DNA of 27,649 bases from an uncultured Bacteroidales bacterium (GTDB taxonomy: Bacteria > Bacteroidota > Bacteroidia > Bacteroidales > P3): contig CAKZZD010000036.1 in NCBI GenBank assembly GCA_937886715.1, forward strand, positions 1 to 27,649. Direction: 5' to 3'. Shown one piece after another: positions 7,176 through 14,016 of this stretch (position 1 is its first letter; the number at the start of each line of letters is the position of its first letter). The notes under the pieces were generated by a model. It was not told the DNA's origin and did no database searches. It saw nothing but the letters and a program-made list of their open reading frames with translations. Position numbers and translations under genes: made by a program.

Positions 7176-8504
7176 TTACTCGATTTCGGTGTTGATGTGG
7201 GCGTTGATCGACGTTTTCACATTGGCTTTCATACTGATGTGGTCGGTTTTTCGGAGCACGATTGTGCGGTCGTCCGTCGACAGTTCGATGTAGACGATGA
7301 GGCGGTCGGCATCGAGCAGCCGGTCGATTTTCTGTTTCGAGAGGTTGGCTACCAGCGTCGACCGTGTGGCTGTGCCCGCTTCCACCGATCCTTCAATGTG
7401 CTGCGACGGCACCATGTCGGCCGGGGCTATGTGGCTTTTGGGAATCAGCTCTTCGCGCCAGGATCCGTTGGTGGGAATGGCCATCAGCTGGCATACGGCA
7501 CCAAGCGGCAGCCCATTGTCGACGATCAGTTTCAGGGGCGTGTCGCCCAGTTCGATGTCGATGCCGTCGTTTCTCAGTTCATCCATCTCGGTGCGCAGGC
7601 TCTCCAGCCCCAGTTCGTCCACATCCAGCGTGTCGCTATAGGCGATGTGGCCGATGCGGAGGTTGAACGGCACCGTGGCGCTGATGTGGGCTGTATAGTT
7701 GATGCGCTCCAATTCGATCAGGTCGATAAAATCGCTGAAAAACAGGGATGTGGGGTCTTCGTCGAGAATGGCGCTGCTGACATTGATGGTCATCCGCACC
7801 GAGGCGTTGATTTGTCGCGGCAACGAATTCAGGATAGGAGAGATGTCCACATTGCTGATTTCGATTTGGGAGCCATCGAGAATGTCGTCAAGCGTCATGG
7901 GGTCGATGCTCACATCGTTGTAGGGGTGGGTTTGCCCTTCGTGGTCCACATAGGTGATCGTCAGGTTGTCGATGGTGGCGCTGAGGTAGTTCTCCAGCGC
8001 ATGACGCGTCTCCGAAGAGCATTGCGCCTTCAGGTAGGTCTCGATGTTCAGCAGGGCTCTGTTCAGCTCGATGTCGTAGCTGAGGTTGTCGCTGCTTCCC
8101 GCATTGTCGAACAGGTCGATGTCGAGGCTGTACGACAGGACGGTGTCTTTCGAGTAGATGGTGTATTCGTCTTTCCGGGCAGGGCTGGCCTTGTGGAGCC
8201 CATGGCGTTTGTTGCCCGAGCTGATGGCGTTGCTGATGGTGGTGTCGTAGATGATGGTCACCACCTCCTGCGACGGGTCCACATAGTGGTTGGCCTCGCT
8301 GCCCAGCGAGTTGATGATGTCCTCCACCGTGAATTCGCCTCTTGCGATGGGCAGACCAAAGGTGGGACTGGCCGATCCTTCGATGCGCACCGGGCAGTCG
8401 CCTTCGTAGAGATGACGGAACAACTCCCAATCTTCATTTTTGATGCATGATACGGCAAGCAGGGCCATCGCTGCCATAACTGTCGCTCGTAGAGTTCTTT
8501 TCAT
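7176..8504 (-). CDS. Large lipoprotein of unknown function
   Basis: The 442-residue protein begins with MKRTLRATVMAAMALLAVSC, a lipoprotein signal peptide whose lipobox (LAVSC) puts the lipidated cysteine at residue 20. Charged residues follow directly (IKNEDWE), loosely like the acidic lipoprotein export signal that sends Bacteroidota lipoproteins to the cell surface; the match is weak. The mature part is Asp/Ser/Thr-rich and predicted beta-rich, with an early segment FGLPIARGEFTVEDIINSLG. I recognise no catalytic motif and no named domain. It has its own -7 box (8574-8581) and is followed after 16 bp by the DUF5723 barrel gene. It is the first gene of the lipoprotein-barrel-der unit and lies downstream of one copy of the 11-bp palindromic repeat. 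Confidence 0.85.
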   Translation of the reverse strand: MKRTLRATVMAAMALLAVSCIKNEDWELFRHLYEGDCPVRIEGSASPTFGLPIARGEFTVEDIINSLGSEANHYVDPSQEVVTIIYDTTISNAISSGNKRHGLHKASPARKDEYTIYSKDTVLSYSLDIDLFDNAGSSDNLSYDIELNRALLNIETYLKAQCSSETRHALENYLSATIDNLTITYVDHEGQTHPYNDVSIDPMTLDDILDGSQIEISNVDISPILNSLPRQINASVRMTINVSSAILDEDPTSLFFSDFIDLIELERINYTAHISATVPFNLRIGHIAYSDTLDVDELGLESLRTEMDELRNDGIDIELGDTPLKLIVDNGLPLGAVCQLMAIPTNGSWREELIPKSHIAPADMVPSQHIEGSVEAGTATRSTLVANLSKQKIDRLLDADRLIVYIELSTDDRTIVLRKTDHISMKANVKTSINAHINTEIE

Positions 8505-8573
8505 AGCCGTGTTGTGGGTGTATGATTGTGAAAATTAATGAGATGAGCTTATTATATAAATAAATCCCATTTG

Positions 8574-8581
8574 CAAAGATA
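8574..8581 (-). promoter_or_regulatory. -7 box of the lipoprotein/DUF5723 unit
   Basis: On the minus strand the sequence reads TATCTTTG followed by CA, a full match to TAnnTTTG, preceded by a run of eight A's. No TTTG is seen at the -33 position, so upstream sequence may compensate. The leader would be about 60 nt to the ATG at 8504. In the 300-bp spacer 8505-8804 the only other notable element is the palindromic repeat at 8689-8739; no gene or U-tract terminator is visible. Confidence 0.6.
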
Positions 8582-8688
8582 CACTTTTTTTTCGTAACCG
8601 CCGTTCTCTCATCCCGAAAAAATGCTTCCTGCCAGCCGGTAAGCCGTCCTCACGCCGTCCTCCCCGCCCTTGTTCGCCGGGTGGCCGT

Positions 8689-8739
8689 CTGTTGTACGAA
8701 AAATGTTCGTACAACAGTCGTACAACAGACGTACAACAG
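8689..8739. repeat. Palindromic 11-bp-unit repeat, copy 1
   Basis: CTGTTGTACGAA (8689-8700) and TTCGTACAACAG (8706-8717) form a perfect 12-bp inverted repeat around the loop AAATG. The right arm continues as direct copies of an 11-bp unit: TCGTACAACAG (8707-8717 and 8718-8728), ACGTACAACAG (8729-8739), and a decayed fourth unit (TCGTGCAGG). No U-tract follows on either strand, so it is not a standard terminator. A related copy lies at 17174-17246. The element sits in the spacer between truB and the lipoprotein gene, about 108 bp upstream of the latter's -7 box. Confidence 0.9.
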
Positions 8740-8804
8740 TCGTGCAGGAAAAGGGGCGGATATGGGGCAAATGTTTCGGCGGCATAGAAGTGCAGCCGAG
8801 AGGC

Positions 8805-9626
8805 TCAGAGGGTGGTGCCGGTGAAGTAGGCCTCTATGTTGTCGAGGGTGACGGCCTGGTCGAGGGTGAAGTCGCCGACGCGAGTTCTCCGCAGGGAGGC
8901 CAGGAAGGCTCCGCTGTCGAGAGCCAAGCCCAGGTCGCGGGCGATGCTGCGGATGTATGTGCCTTTGCCGCATGTGATGTGGAAGTCGGCCTGTGGCAGG
9001 TGTTCGGGAATGACGCAGAGGGGGTTGTCGTAGAAGTGCGGATGTTTTGCCGGCGATTCCGTGGGAGGAGTGACCGTTTGGGGGATTGGCTCGTTTTCGC
9101 GGGCATCGTCTCCCGGACGGAAGCCGGTGATGTCGAAGCGTTCCACCACGACGCGTTTGGGTTGGATGACGGCGGTGGGGTCGTCGATGCGGGCATATTG
9201 GTAGGCGCGTTGGCCGTCGATTTTCACGGCGCTGAACATGGGAGGCACCTGGAGGATAGGCCCCGTGAACTGGCGTGTTTTTTCGACGAGTTGTTCGGCG
9301 GTGATGTGGCTATAGGGGTAGCGGTGGTCGATGGGCTGCTCCATATCGTAGCATGGCGTGGTGGCGCCGAAGACGAAGGTGCCGGTGTATTCTTTGGTGC
9401 CGTCCTGAAGGGTGGGAATCTGTTTGGTGGCTTTGCCGAGACAGACCAGAAGGATGCCGGTGGCCAGGGGGTCGAGTGTGCCGGCATGGCCTATTTTGAA
9501 TTGTTTGAGGCCATAGATCCGACGGACGGTGGACTTGACTTTGTTGACGGCCTGGAACGATGTCCATTGTCGGGGTTTGTCGACGACGATGGTCAGGCCG
9601 GCTTGCACCTGTTCGAGGGTGATCAT
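8805..9626 (-). CDS. truB: tRNA pseudouridine(55) synthase
   Basis: The start is the ATG at 9626, which overlaps the uppP stop as ATGA; a longer frame lies inside uppP. The 273-residue enzyme makes pseudouridine 55 in the T-loop of tRNAs. The catalytic aspartate is D52 in HAGTLDPLATGILLV, and the RNA-binding segments PPMFSAVKIDGQRAYQYAR (~128-147) and CGKGTYIRSIARDLG (~219-233) are present. Residues ~169-212 (GDDARENEPIPQTVTPPTE and onwards) are a hydrophilic, Pro/Glu-rich insertion before the KGTYIRS block; Bacteroidota TruB proteins usually have a short loop there. The core is intact, so the enzyme should be active. It ends the ftsX-DUF3098-uppP-truB chain, which is conserved in order in many Bacteroidota. 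Confidence 0.96.
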   Translation of the reverse strand: MITLEQVQAGLTIVVDKPRQWTSFQAVNKVKSTVRRIYGLKQFKIGHAGTLDPLATGILLVCLGKATKQIPTLQDGTKEYTGTFVFGATTPCYDMEQPIDHRYPYSHITAEQLVEKTRQFTGPILQVPPMFSAVKIDGQRAYQYARIDDPTAVIQPKRVVVERFDITGFRPGDDARENEPIPQTVTPPTESPAKHPHFYDNPLCVIPEHLPQADFHITCGKGTYIRSIARDLGLALDSGAFLASLRRTRVGDFTLDQAVTLDNIEAYFTGTTL

Positions 9627-10429
9627 AGGATGTAAGGCAACACGATGGTGGCGATGCCCACGATGGCGCAGTAGACGGCGAACCAGATGAGTTTGCCTCG
9701 TTTGACGATGTTGATCATCCAGCGGCAGGCGATGCATCCGAAGATGAACGCGGCCAGAAAACCCACGATGAGTGAGGTGACTGGTAGCCCGGCCATGGCG
9801 TTTTCGATGCCCATTTCCATCATGTCTTTGGTGTCGAGCAGCGCTTCGCCAAGGATGGGCGGGATGACCATCAGGAACGAGAATTGGGCCAGTTTTTCTT
9901 TCTTGTTGCCCAGCAGCAGTCCGGTGGCGATGGTGCTGCCAGAACGTGAGAGTCCGGGCAGTACGGCGACGGCTTGGGCGATGCCGATCACGAATGCGTG
10001 CCACGGAGAGATGTTCTCGCGCTGGCGTGGCTTGGCAAAGTGGCTGAAAGCCAAAAGCGTGGCGGTGACGAGCAGACAGATGCCCACCACCAGCAGTCCG
10101 CTGCCGAAGAGCTCCTCGACTTTGTCTTTGAAGAAGAATCCCACGATGGCGATGGGGATCATCGAGACGAGGATGTTGACGATGTAGCGGGTGCCTTCGT
10201 TCCACTTCCATTTGAATAGGTCGGTGAAGAGCCAGACGATTTCTTTCCAGAGCACGACGATGGTGGCCAGGACGGTGGCGACGTGCACCATGACGGTGAA
10301 GGTGAGGTTTTCTTCGCCGCTGAGTCCGAAAAGGTTGGCGCCGATGGCCAGATGGCCGCTGCTGCTGACGGGGAGGTATTCGGTGAGGCCCTGGATGATG
10401 CCCAGGACGAGTGCTTCAATCCAACTCAC
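9623..10429 (-). CDS. uppP: Undecaprenyl-diphosphate phosphatase (BacA/UppP)
   Basis: The 268-residue inner-membrane enzyme removes a phosphate from undecaprenyl pyrophosphate, recycling the lipid carrier for peptidoglycan and surface polysaccharides; it can confer bacitracin resistance. Both signature blocks are present: IIQGLTEYLPVSSSGHLAI (residues 11-29, with E17 and H26) and LPGLSRSGST (157-166, with R162). About eight hydrophobic helices are seen and the length is standard. The gene starts 3 bp after the DUF3098 stop, and its own stop overlaps the truB ATG, so translation is tightly coupled along the chain. Confidence 0.97.
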   Translation of the reverse strand: MSWIEALVLGIIQGLTEYLPVSSSGHLAIGANLFGLSGEENLTFTVMVHVATVLATIVVLWKEIVWLFTDLFKWKWNEGTRYIVNILVSMIPIAIVGFFFKDKVEELFGSGLLVVGICLLVTATLLAFSHFAKPRQRENISPWHAFVIGIAQAVAVLPGLSRSGSTIATGLLLGNKKEKLAQFSFLMVIPPILGEALLDTKDMMEMGIENAMAGLPVTSLIVGFLAAFIFGCIACRWMINIVKRGKLIWFAVYCAIVGIATIVLPYIL

Positions 10430-10432
10430 GGC

Positions 10433-10675
10433 TTACTTCCTGTTTTTGTCTTTGTACATGATGGCCACGATTTCGATGATGAAACCCAGCACGATGAGGA
10501 TGGGAGACACCACGAGGCGTCGGTTGTCGAACATGGCGGGGTTGAAGACATTGGGGTCGTCGCTGCCGCCGCCGGCAAGCAGCACGTAGCCGATGGCCAG
10601 CACCACGATGCCGGCAACCATGAGGATGTAGTTTATTTTGCCGAAAGCAAATTGGAATTTGTTGTCGTTGTCCAT
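10433..10675 (-). CDS. DUF3098 two-helix membrane protein
   Basis: This 80-residue protein has two hydrophobic helices (INYILMVAGIVVLAIGYVLL at ~14-33 and VVSPILIVLGFIIEIVAIMY at ~55-74) joined by a polar loop (GGGSDDPNVFNPAMFDNRR), with a basic C-terminus. This is the complete DUF3098 layout, a Bacteroidota family that regularly sits between ftsX and uppP. Its function is not known; the position suggests a role linked to cell division or the envelope. It lies 18 bp after ftsX and 3 bp before uppP. Confidence 0.92.
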   Translation of the reverse strand: MDNDNKFQFAFGKINYILMVAGIVVLAIGYVLLAGGGSDDPNVFNPAMFDNRRLVVSPILIVLGFIIEIVAIMYKDKNRK

Positions 10676-10693
10676 ATTGAATGTGTTGATATA

Positions 10694-11548
10694 TTAATGG
10701 TTGGAGATGTAGCGGCGGACGGTGAAGGCGGTGGAGATGTAGGCGATGGCCATGCCGACGATGATGATGGCCAAGGCGATGATGCCGTACCAGAGCCAGT
10801 GTTCGTTGCCGATGAGGTTGAGTTCGAATTGGTTGCTGAAGGCCCAAAGTGTGGTCAGTGTCAGCACGTCGGCGATAAGTCCGCCAAGTGCGCCGTAGGC
10901 GAGGCTTCGCAGCAGGAAGGGACGCTGGATGAAGCTGATGTCGGCGCCCACCATTCGCATGGTGCGTATGGTTTCGCGTTGGGCATAGATGGCTATGCGG
11001 ATCAGACTGTTGATCAGCACGATGGTGATGATCAGCAGCAGCACCACGAAGATGATCAGGAACCAGGAGAGCTTGTAGAACACCTCACGCAGTTCGTTGA
11101 CGACGTTTTCCTGATAGGCCACTCCCGTCACGAAGTCTTCCCGGCTCACTTCAGCGCAGAAGTAGTCCAGCACCTCGGTCGAATTGTCGGGCAGGAGGTT
11201 GACATTGAAGTTCACCATCAGCGAGGGGTAGAGGGGGTTGTATCCGATGAAGCCCACAAAGTCTTCTCCGAGGTCTTCGGTGAATATTTCAGCGGCCTTG
11301 TCTTTGGAGATGTAGTCGACATGTTTGACGAACTTCATGCCTTCCACTTTGCTTTTCAGTGCCAGTGCGAGCGAGTCGGTGACGTCGGGCGACAGGTCGA
11401 CCTTGTAGGTGATCCGCTCCTGAGCGTCGTGCGTCAGGCGATACGAGTGGTATTCAATGCAGAGCAGCAGGCCCAGCATAAAGAGCACCAGCGTGATGCC
11501 AAGCACAGTGGCGCCGTGCGATCCCCAGAGGTTTACTTTGTTCTTCAT
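10694..11548 (-). CDS. ftsX: Cell-division ABC-transporter-like permease FtsX
   Basis: The 284-residue protein has the FtsX layout: one helix near the N-terminus (GITLVLFMLGLLLCIEYHSY), a periplasmic domain (residues ~35-160, including VKHVDYISKDKAAEIFTEDL), then three further helices in the FtsX permease domain, with the cytoplasmic segment AQRETIRTMRMVGADISFIQ between them. With the ATPase FtsE it controls peptidoglycan hydrolases at the division site. ftsE is not adjacent, as is common in Bacteroidota. It starts 20 bp after dnaN and leads into DUF3098-uppP-truB. Confidence 0.95.
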   Translation of the reverse strand: MKNKVNLWGSHGATVLGITLVLFMLGLLLCIEYHSYRLTHDAQERITYKVDLSPDVTDSLALALKSKVEGMKFVKHVDYISKDKAAEIFTEDLGEDFVGFIGYNPLYPSLMVNFNVNLLPDNSTEVLDYFCAEVSREDFVTGVAYQENVVNELREVFYKLSWFLIIFVVLLLIITIVLINSLIRIAIYAQRETIRTMRMVGADISFIQRPFLLRSLAYGALGGLIADVLTLTTLWAFSNQFELNLIGNEHWLWYGIIALAIIIVGMAIAYISTAFTVRRYISNH

Positions 11549-11568
11549 TGTTTTTTAGCGTCGGAAAA

Positions 11569-12714
11569 TCAGTTGGCAAGCATCACCGGCATGACGAGCA
11601 TCAGGATGTCGTCGCATTTTTCTTCCTCGTTGTCCTCGACATAGGGGAAGATGATGCCGGCGCGCGAAGGATGCGACATCTCGATGAGCACCTGCTCGCT
11701 GTCGAGGTTCGACAGCATTTCGGTGAGGAATTTGGCGTTGAATCCGATGTCCATCGGCTCGCCTTCATATTGGCAGGGGATTTCCTCGTTGGCCTTGTTC
11801 GAGAACTCGAGGTCTTCGGCTGAGATGTTCAGCGTGTTGGCGCTGATGGAGAGGCGCACCTGGCGGGTGGCTTCGTTGGCGAAGATGCTGACGCGGCGCA
11901 GTGTGTTGAGGAACGACTGGCGGTCGAGGAGCAGTTTGTTGGGGTTCTCTTTCGGGATGGCGGCCTCATAGTTGGGGTATCTGCCGTCGACAAGGCGGCA
12001 CACAATGTAGAAGTTGTCGAAGGTGATAAAGAGGTTGGTGTTGTTGTACTCGACGCTGATTTCGCATTCCTCCTTGCGCGAAGCGAGGATGTTTTTGACG
12101 ATTGTGATGGGTTTCTTGGGCAGGATGAAGTTGGTGCTCTCCTCGTTCTTGACGTCGTTGCGGCGATAGCGTACCAGTTTGTGGGCGTCGGTGGCCACGA
12201 ATGTAGTGCCTTCGGGGGTCATCTCGCAATAGATGCCGGACATTTGTTGGTGCATTTCGTCATTGCTGGCAGCAAAGACGGTCTTGTTGATGGCGTTGAC
12301 CATCGCTGTGCTGCTCATGGTCACGGTGTGCGTGCCTTCAGCAACGGGCATGTTGGGATATGTGTCGGCATCCATACCTGCCAACTGGTACTTTCCCTGG
12401 CCCGACGAAATCTCGATGGCGTGGTTGTTGTCGTCTACGTTGAATGTGAGGGGCACATCGTCGAATGTCTTCATGATATCGTTCAGCATTTTCGACGGTA
12501 CGGCCACTTCTTTTGCCTCATTCATGCGGCCTGTCTCCACCTCCAGGTGGGCCACAAGCGTGGTGGCAAGGTCGGTGGTCTTGATCGTCAGTCTGTTCTC
12601 CTCCAGATGGAAATGAAAACAGTTGATGATGGGCATGGTGTTGTTGTTGGCCAGCACTCCGCTGAGCGACTGTAACTGCTTGTAAAGCTGTTGACTGTTG
12701 ACGATGAATTTCAT
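11569..12714 (-). CDS. dnaN: DNA polymerase III beta sliding clamp
   Basis: This 381-residue protein is the replication sliding clamp, a ring-forming dimer that tethers the polymerase to DNA. Three repeated clamp domains cover residues ~1-125, ~126-250 and ~251-381, beginning with MKFIVNSQQLYKQLQSLSGV. The second has the typical FVATDAHKLVRYRR, and the C-terminus ends in LMLVMPVML, which forms part of the partner-binding pocket. Length and composition are normal. It has its own -7 box (12750-12757) with a short leader of about 30 nt, and is followed after 20 bp by ftsX. dnaA and recF are not nearby, which is usual for the phylum. Confidence 0.97.
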   Translation of the reverse strand: MKFIVNSQQLYKQLQSLSGVLANNNTMPIINCFHFHLEENRLTIKTTDLATTLVAHLEVETGRMNEAKEVAVPSKMLNDIMKTFDDVPLTFNVDDNNHAIEISSGQGKYQLAGMDADTYPNMPVAEGTHTVTMSSTAMVNAINKTVFAASNDEMHQQMSGIYCEMTPEGTTFVATDAHKLVRYRRNDVKNEESTNFILPKKPITIVKNILASRKEECEISVEYNNTNLFITFDNFYIVCRLVDGRYPNYEAAIPKENPNKLLLDRQSFLNTLRRVSIFANEATRQVRLSISANTLNISAEDLEFSNKANEEIPCQYEGEPMDIGFNAKFLTEMLSNLDSEQVLIEMSHPSRAGIIFPYVEDNEEEKCDDILMLVMPVMLAN

Positions 12715-12749
12715 ATCCTGTTGTGTTTTTGTTTCCGTTAATTATTTTG

Positions 12750-12757
12750 CAAAGATA
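12750..12757 (-). promoter_or_regulatory. -7 box of dnaN
   Basis: The minus strand reads TATCTTTG, preceded by TTG and followed by CA. It fully matches TAnnTTTG and shares the extended form TGTATCTTTGCA with the lipoprotein promoter. No clear TTTG lies at -33. It sits in the 82-bp spacer between the small lipoprotein gene and dnaN, which argues that dnaN starts its own unit. Confidence 0.6.
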
Positions 12758-12796
12758 CAATCTTTATCGCGATTCGTGTCGAGTTTTTATCCACTT

Positions 12797-13174
12797 TTAA
12801 TCAACAACCACTTTCATGAAAACGCCCTCGGGCAGGTCGATGTTGTCCCAATGCAGACTGCAGTTGACTCGCGAGTATTTGTCGTCGACATAGAACGTGC
12901 CGTGGATGTGGTCCCTGACCATGATGCGGCATGTCGGCTCGTACAGTACAATCAGGTTGCTCGAGGTGCCCGATTCGTTGGTCAGCGTGCCTCCGATCGA
13001 GTCGGGATAGTCCAGTTTTACGATGTAGCCAGGGTTCTCGTCGAAGAATGACCCGTTGCACGACAGCACGTCCATCACGGTGCCGGCGAAGGCTATCTCC
13101 TCGTGTTCGATGCAGGATGTGGCCATCAGCGACATGACTGCCGCCGCCAGTATCAGCAAGTGTTTCCTTTTCAT
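12797..13174 (-). CDS. Small lipoprotein of unknown function
   Basis: The 125-residue product has a lipoprotein signal peptide (hydrophobic LLILAAAVMSLMATSC, lipidated cysteine at residue 21) followed by acidic residues (IEHEEIAF). The mature ~104 residues look like one small beta domain (GTVMDVLSCNGSFFDENPGY, then GTFYVDDKYSRVNCSLHWDN) that contains two further cysteines able to form a disulfide. I do not recognise a named family. The gene begins 21 bp after the dapD stop and is probably the last gene of the adhesin-dapD-lipoprotein unit; dnaN downstream has its own -7 box. Confidence 0.82.
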   Translation of the reverse strand: MKRKHLLILAAAVMSLMATSCIEHEEIAFAGTVMDVLSCNGSFFDENPGYIVKLDYPDSIGGTLTNESGTSSNLIVLYEPTCRIMVRDHIHGTFYVDDKYSRVNCSLHWDNIDLPEGVFMKVVVD

Positions 13175-13195
13175 GGCTTTCTGTGGTTTTGTCCG

Positions 13196-13993
13196 CTATT
13201 CAAATTGGCGCAGTGCCTCGTTGAGCGATGTTTTTTTGTCGGTGCTCTCCTTGCGTTGGCCGATGATCAGCGCGCAGCTGACCGAGTATTCGCCTGCAGG
13301 AAAACGTTTCTTGTAGGAGCCGGGGATCACCACGCTCCTTGCCGGCACACGACCCACGTAGGTCACGGGCTCGGGTCCGGTCACGTCGATGATCTTGGTG
13401 CTTCCGGTGATCACCGTGTTGGCGCCGAGCACGGCTTCCTGTTCCACGATGGCGCCTTCCACCACAATGCTGCGGCTGCCGATGAAGCAGTGGTCTTCGA
13501 TGATGACGGGGGCCGCCTGCACGGGCTCCAGCACTCCGCCGATGCCCACTCCGCCGCTCAGGTGCACGTTTTTGCCGATCTGGGCACAACTGCCCACTGT
13601 GGCCCAGGTGTCAACCATCGTGCCGCTGTCGACGTAGGCTCCGATGTTCACATAGCTGGGCATCATCACCGCACCCGGTGCCAGATAGCTGCCGTAGCGT
13701 GCCACTGCGGGCGGCACCACGCGCACCTGACTCTCGGCATGATGGCGTTTCAGCGGTATCTTGTCCCAATATTCCATCGGGCCGGCCTCCATGGTGGCCA
13801 TTCCGCATAGCGGAAAGTACATCAGCACAGCCTTCTTCACCCATTCGTTCACCTTCCATCCTTCGCCGGAAGGCTCTGCCACCCGCAGCAATCCGCGGTC
13901 CAGCATGTCGATGACCTCGCGCACGGCCTCCTCATACGGTCGCTCTTTCAGCAGGCTGCGCTCTTCCCAGGCTTGTTCTATCTTTTCTTTCAT
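13196..13993 (-). CDS. dapD: Tetrahydrodipicolinate N-succinyltransferase
   Basis: I use the ATG at 13993 (265 residues, MKEKIEQAWEERSLL); an upstream TTG would overlap the neighbouring stop region. The enzyme transfers succinyl from succinyl-CoA to tetrahydrodipicolinate in the succinylase branch of lysine and meso-diaminopimelate synthesis. The N-terminal helical domain (~1-95) precedes a left-handed beta-helix of hexapeptide repeats, with the typical run RYGSYLAPGAVMMPSYVNIG, then GAYVDSGTMVDTWATVGSCA and HLSGGVGIGGVLEPVQAAPV. No other dap gene is nearby. It sits 23 bp after the type B secreted protein gene and 21 bp before a small lipoprotein gene, an odd context for a biosynthetic enzyme. 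Confidence 0.95.
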   Translation of the reverse strand: MKEKIEQAWEERSLLKERPYEEAVREVIDMLDRGLLRVAEPSGEGWKVNEWVKKAVLMYFPLCGMATMEAGPMEYWDKIPLKRHHAESQVRVVPPAVARYGSYLAPGAVMMPSYVNIGAYVDSGTMVDTWATVGSCAQIGKNVHLSGGVGIGGVLEPVQAAPVIIEDHCFIGSRSIVVEGAIVEQEAVLGANTVITGSTKIIDVTGPEPVTYVGRVPARSVVIPGSYKKRFPAGEYSVSCALIIGQRKESTDKKTSLNEALRQFE

Positions 13994-14016
13994 CGTGTCT
14001 TTTTTTTGTGCCAGAA

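Noticed and set aside
4360..8450. Long plus-strand frames opposite der, DUF5723 and the lipoprotein gene
   Set aside because: Same shadow composition, and the minus-strand products have motifs, signal peptides and operon spacing.
8689..8717. Repeat copy 1 as a rho-independent terminator of truB
   Set aside because: The stem is followed by GC-rich sequence on the minus strand, not a U-tract, and the same element in copy 2 lies in a divergent spacer where no terminator is expected.
8689..8739. CRISPR-like array
   Set aside because: The units are 11 bp, contiguous without spacers, and palindromic; no cas genes are present.
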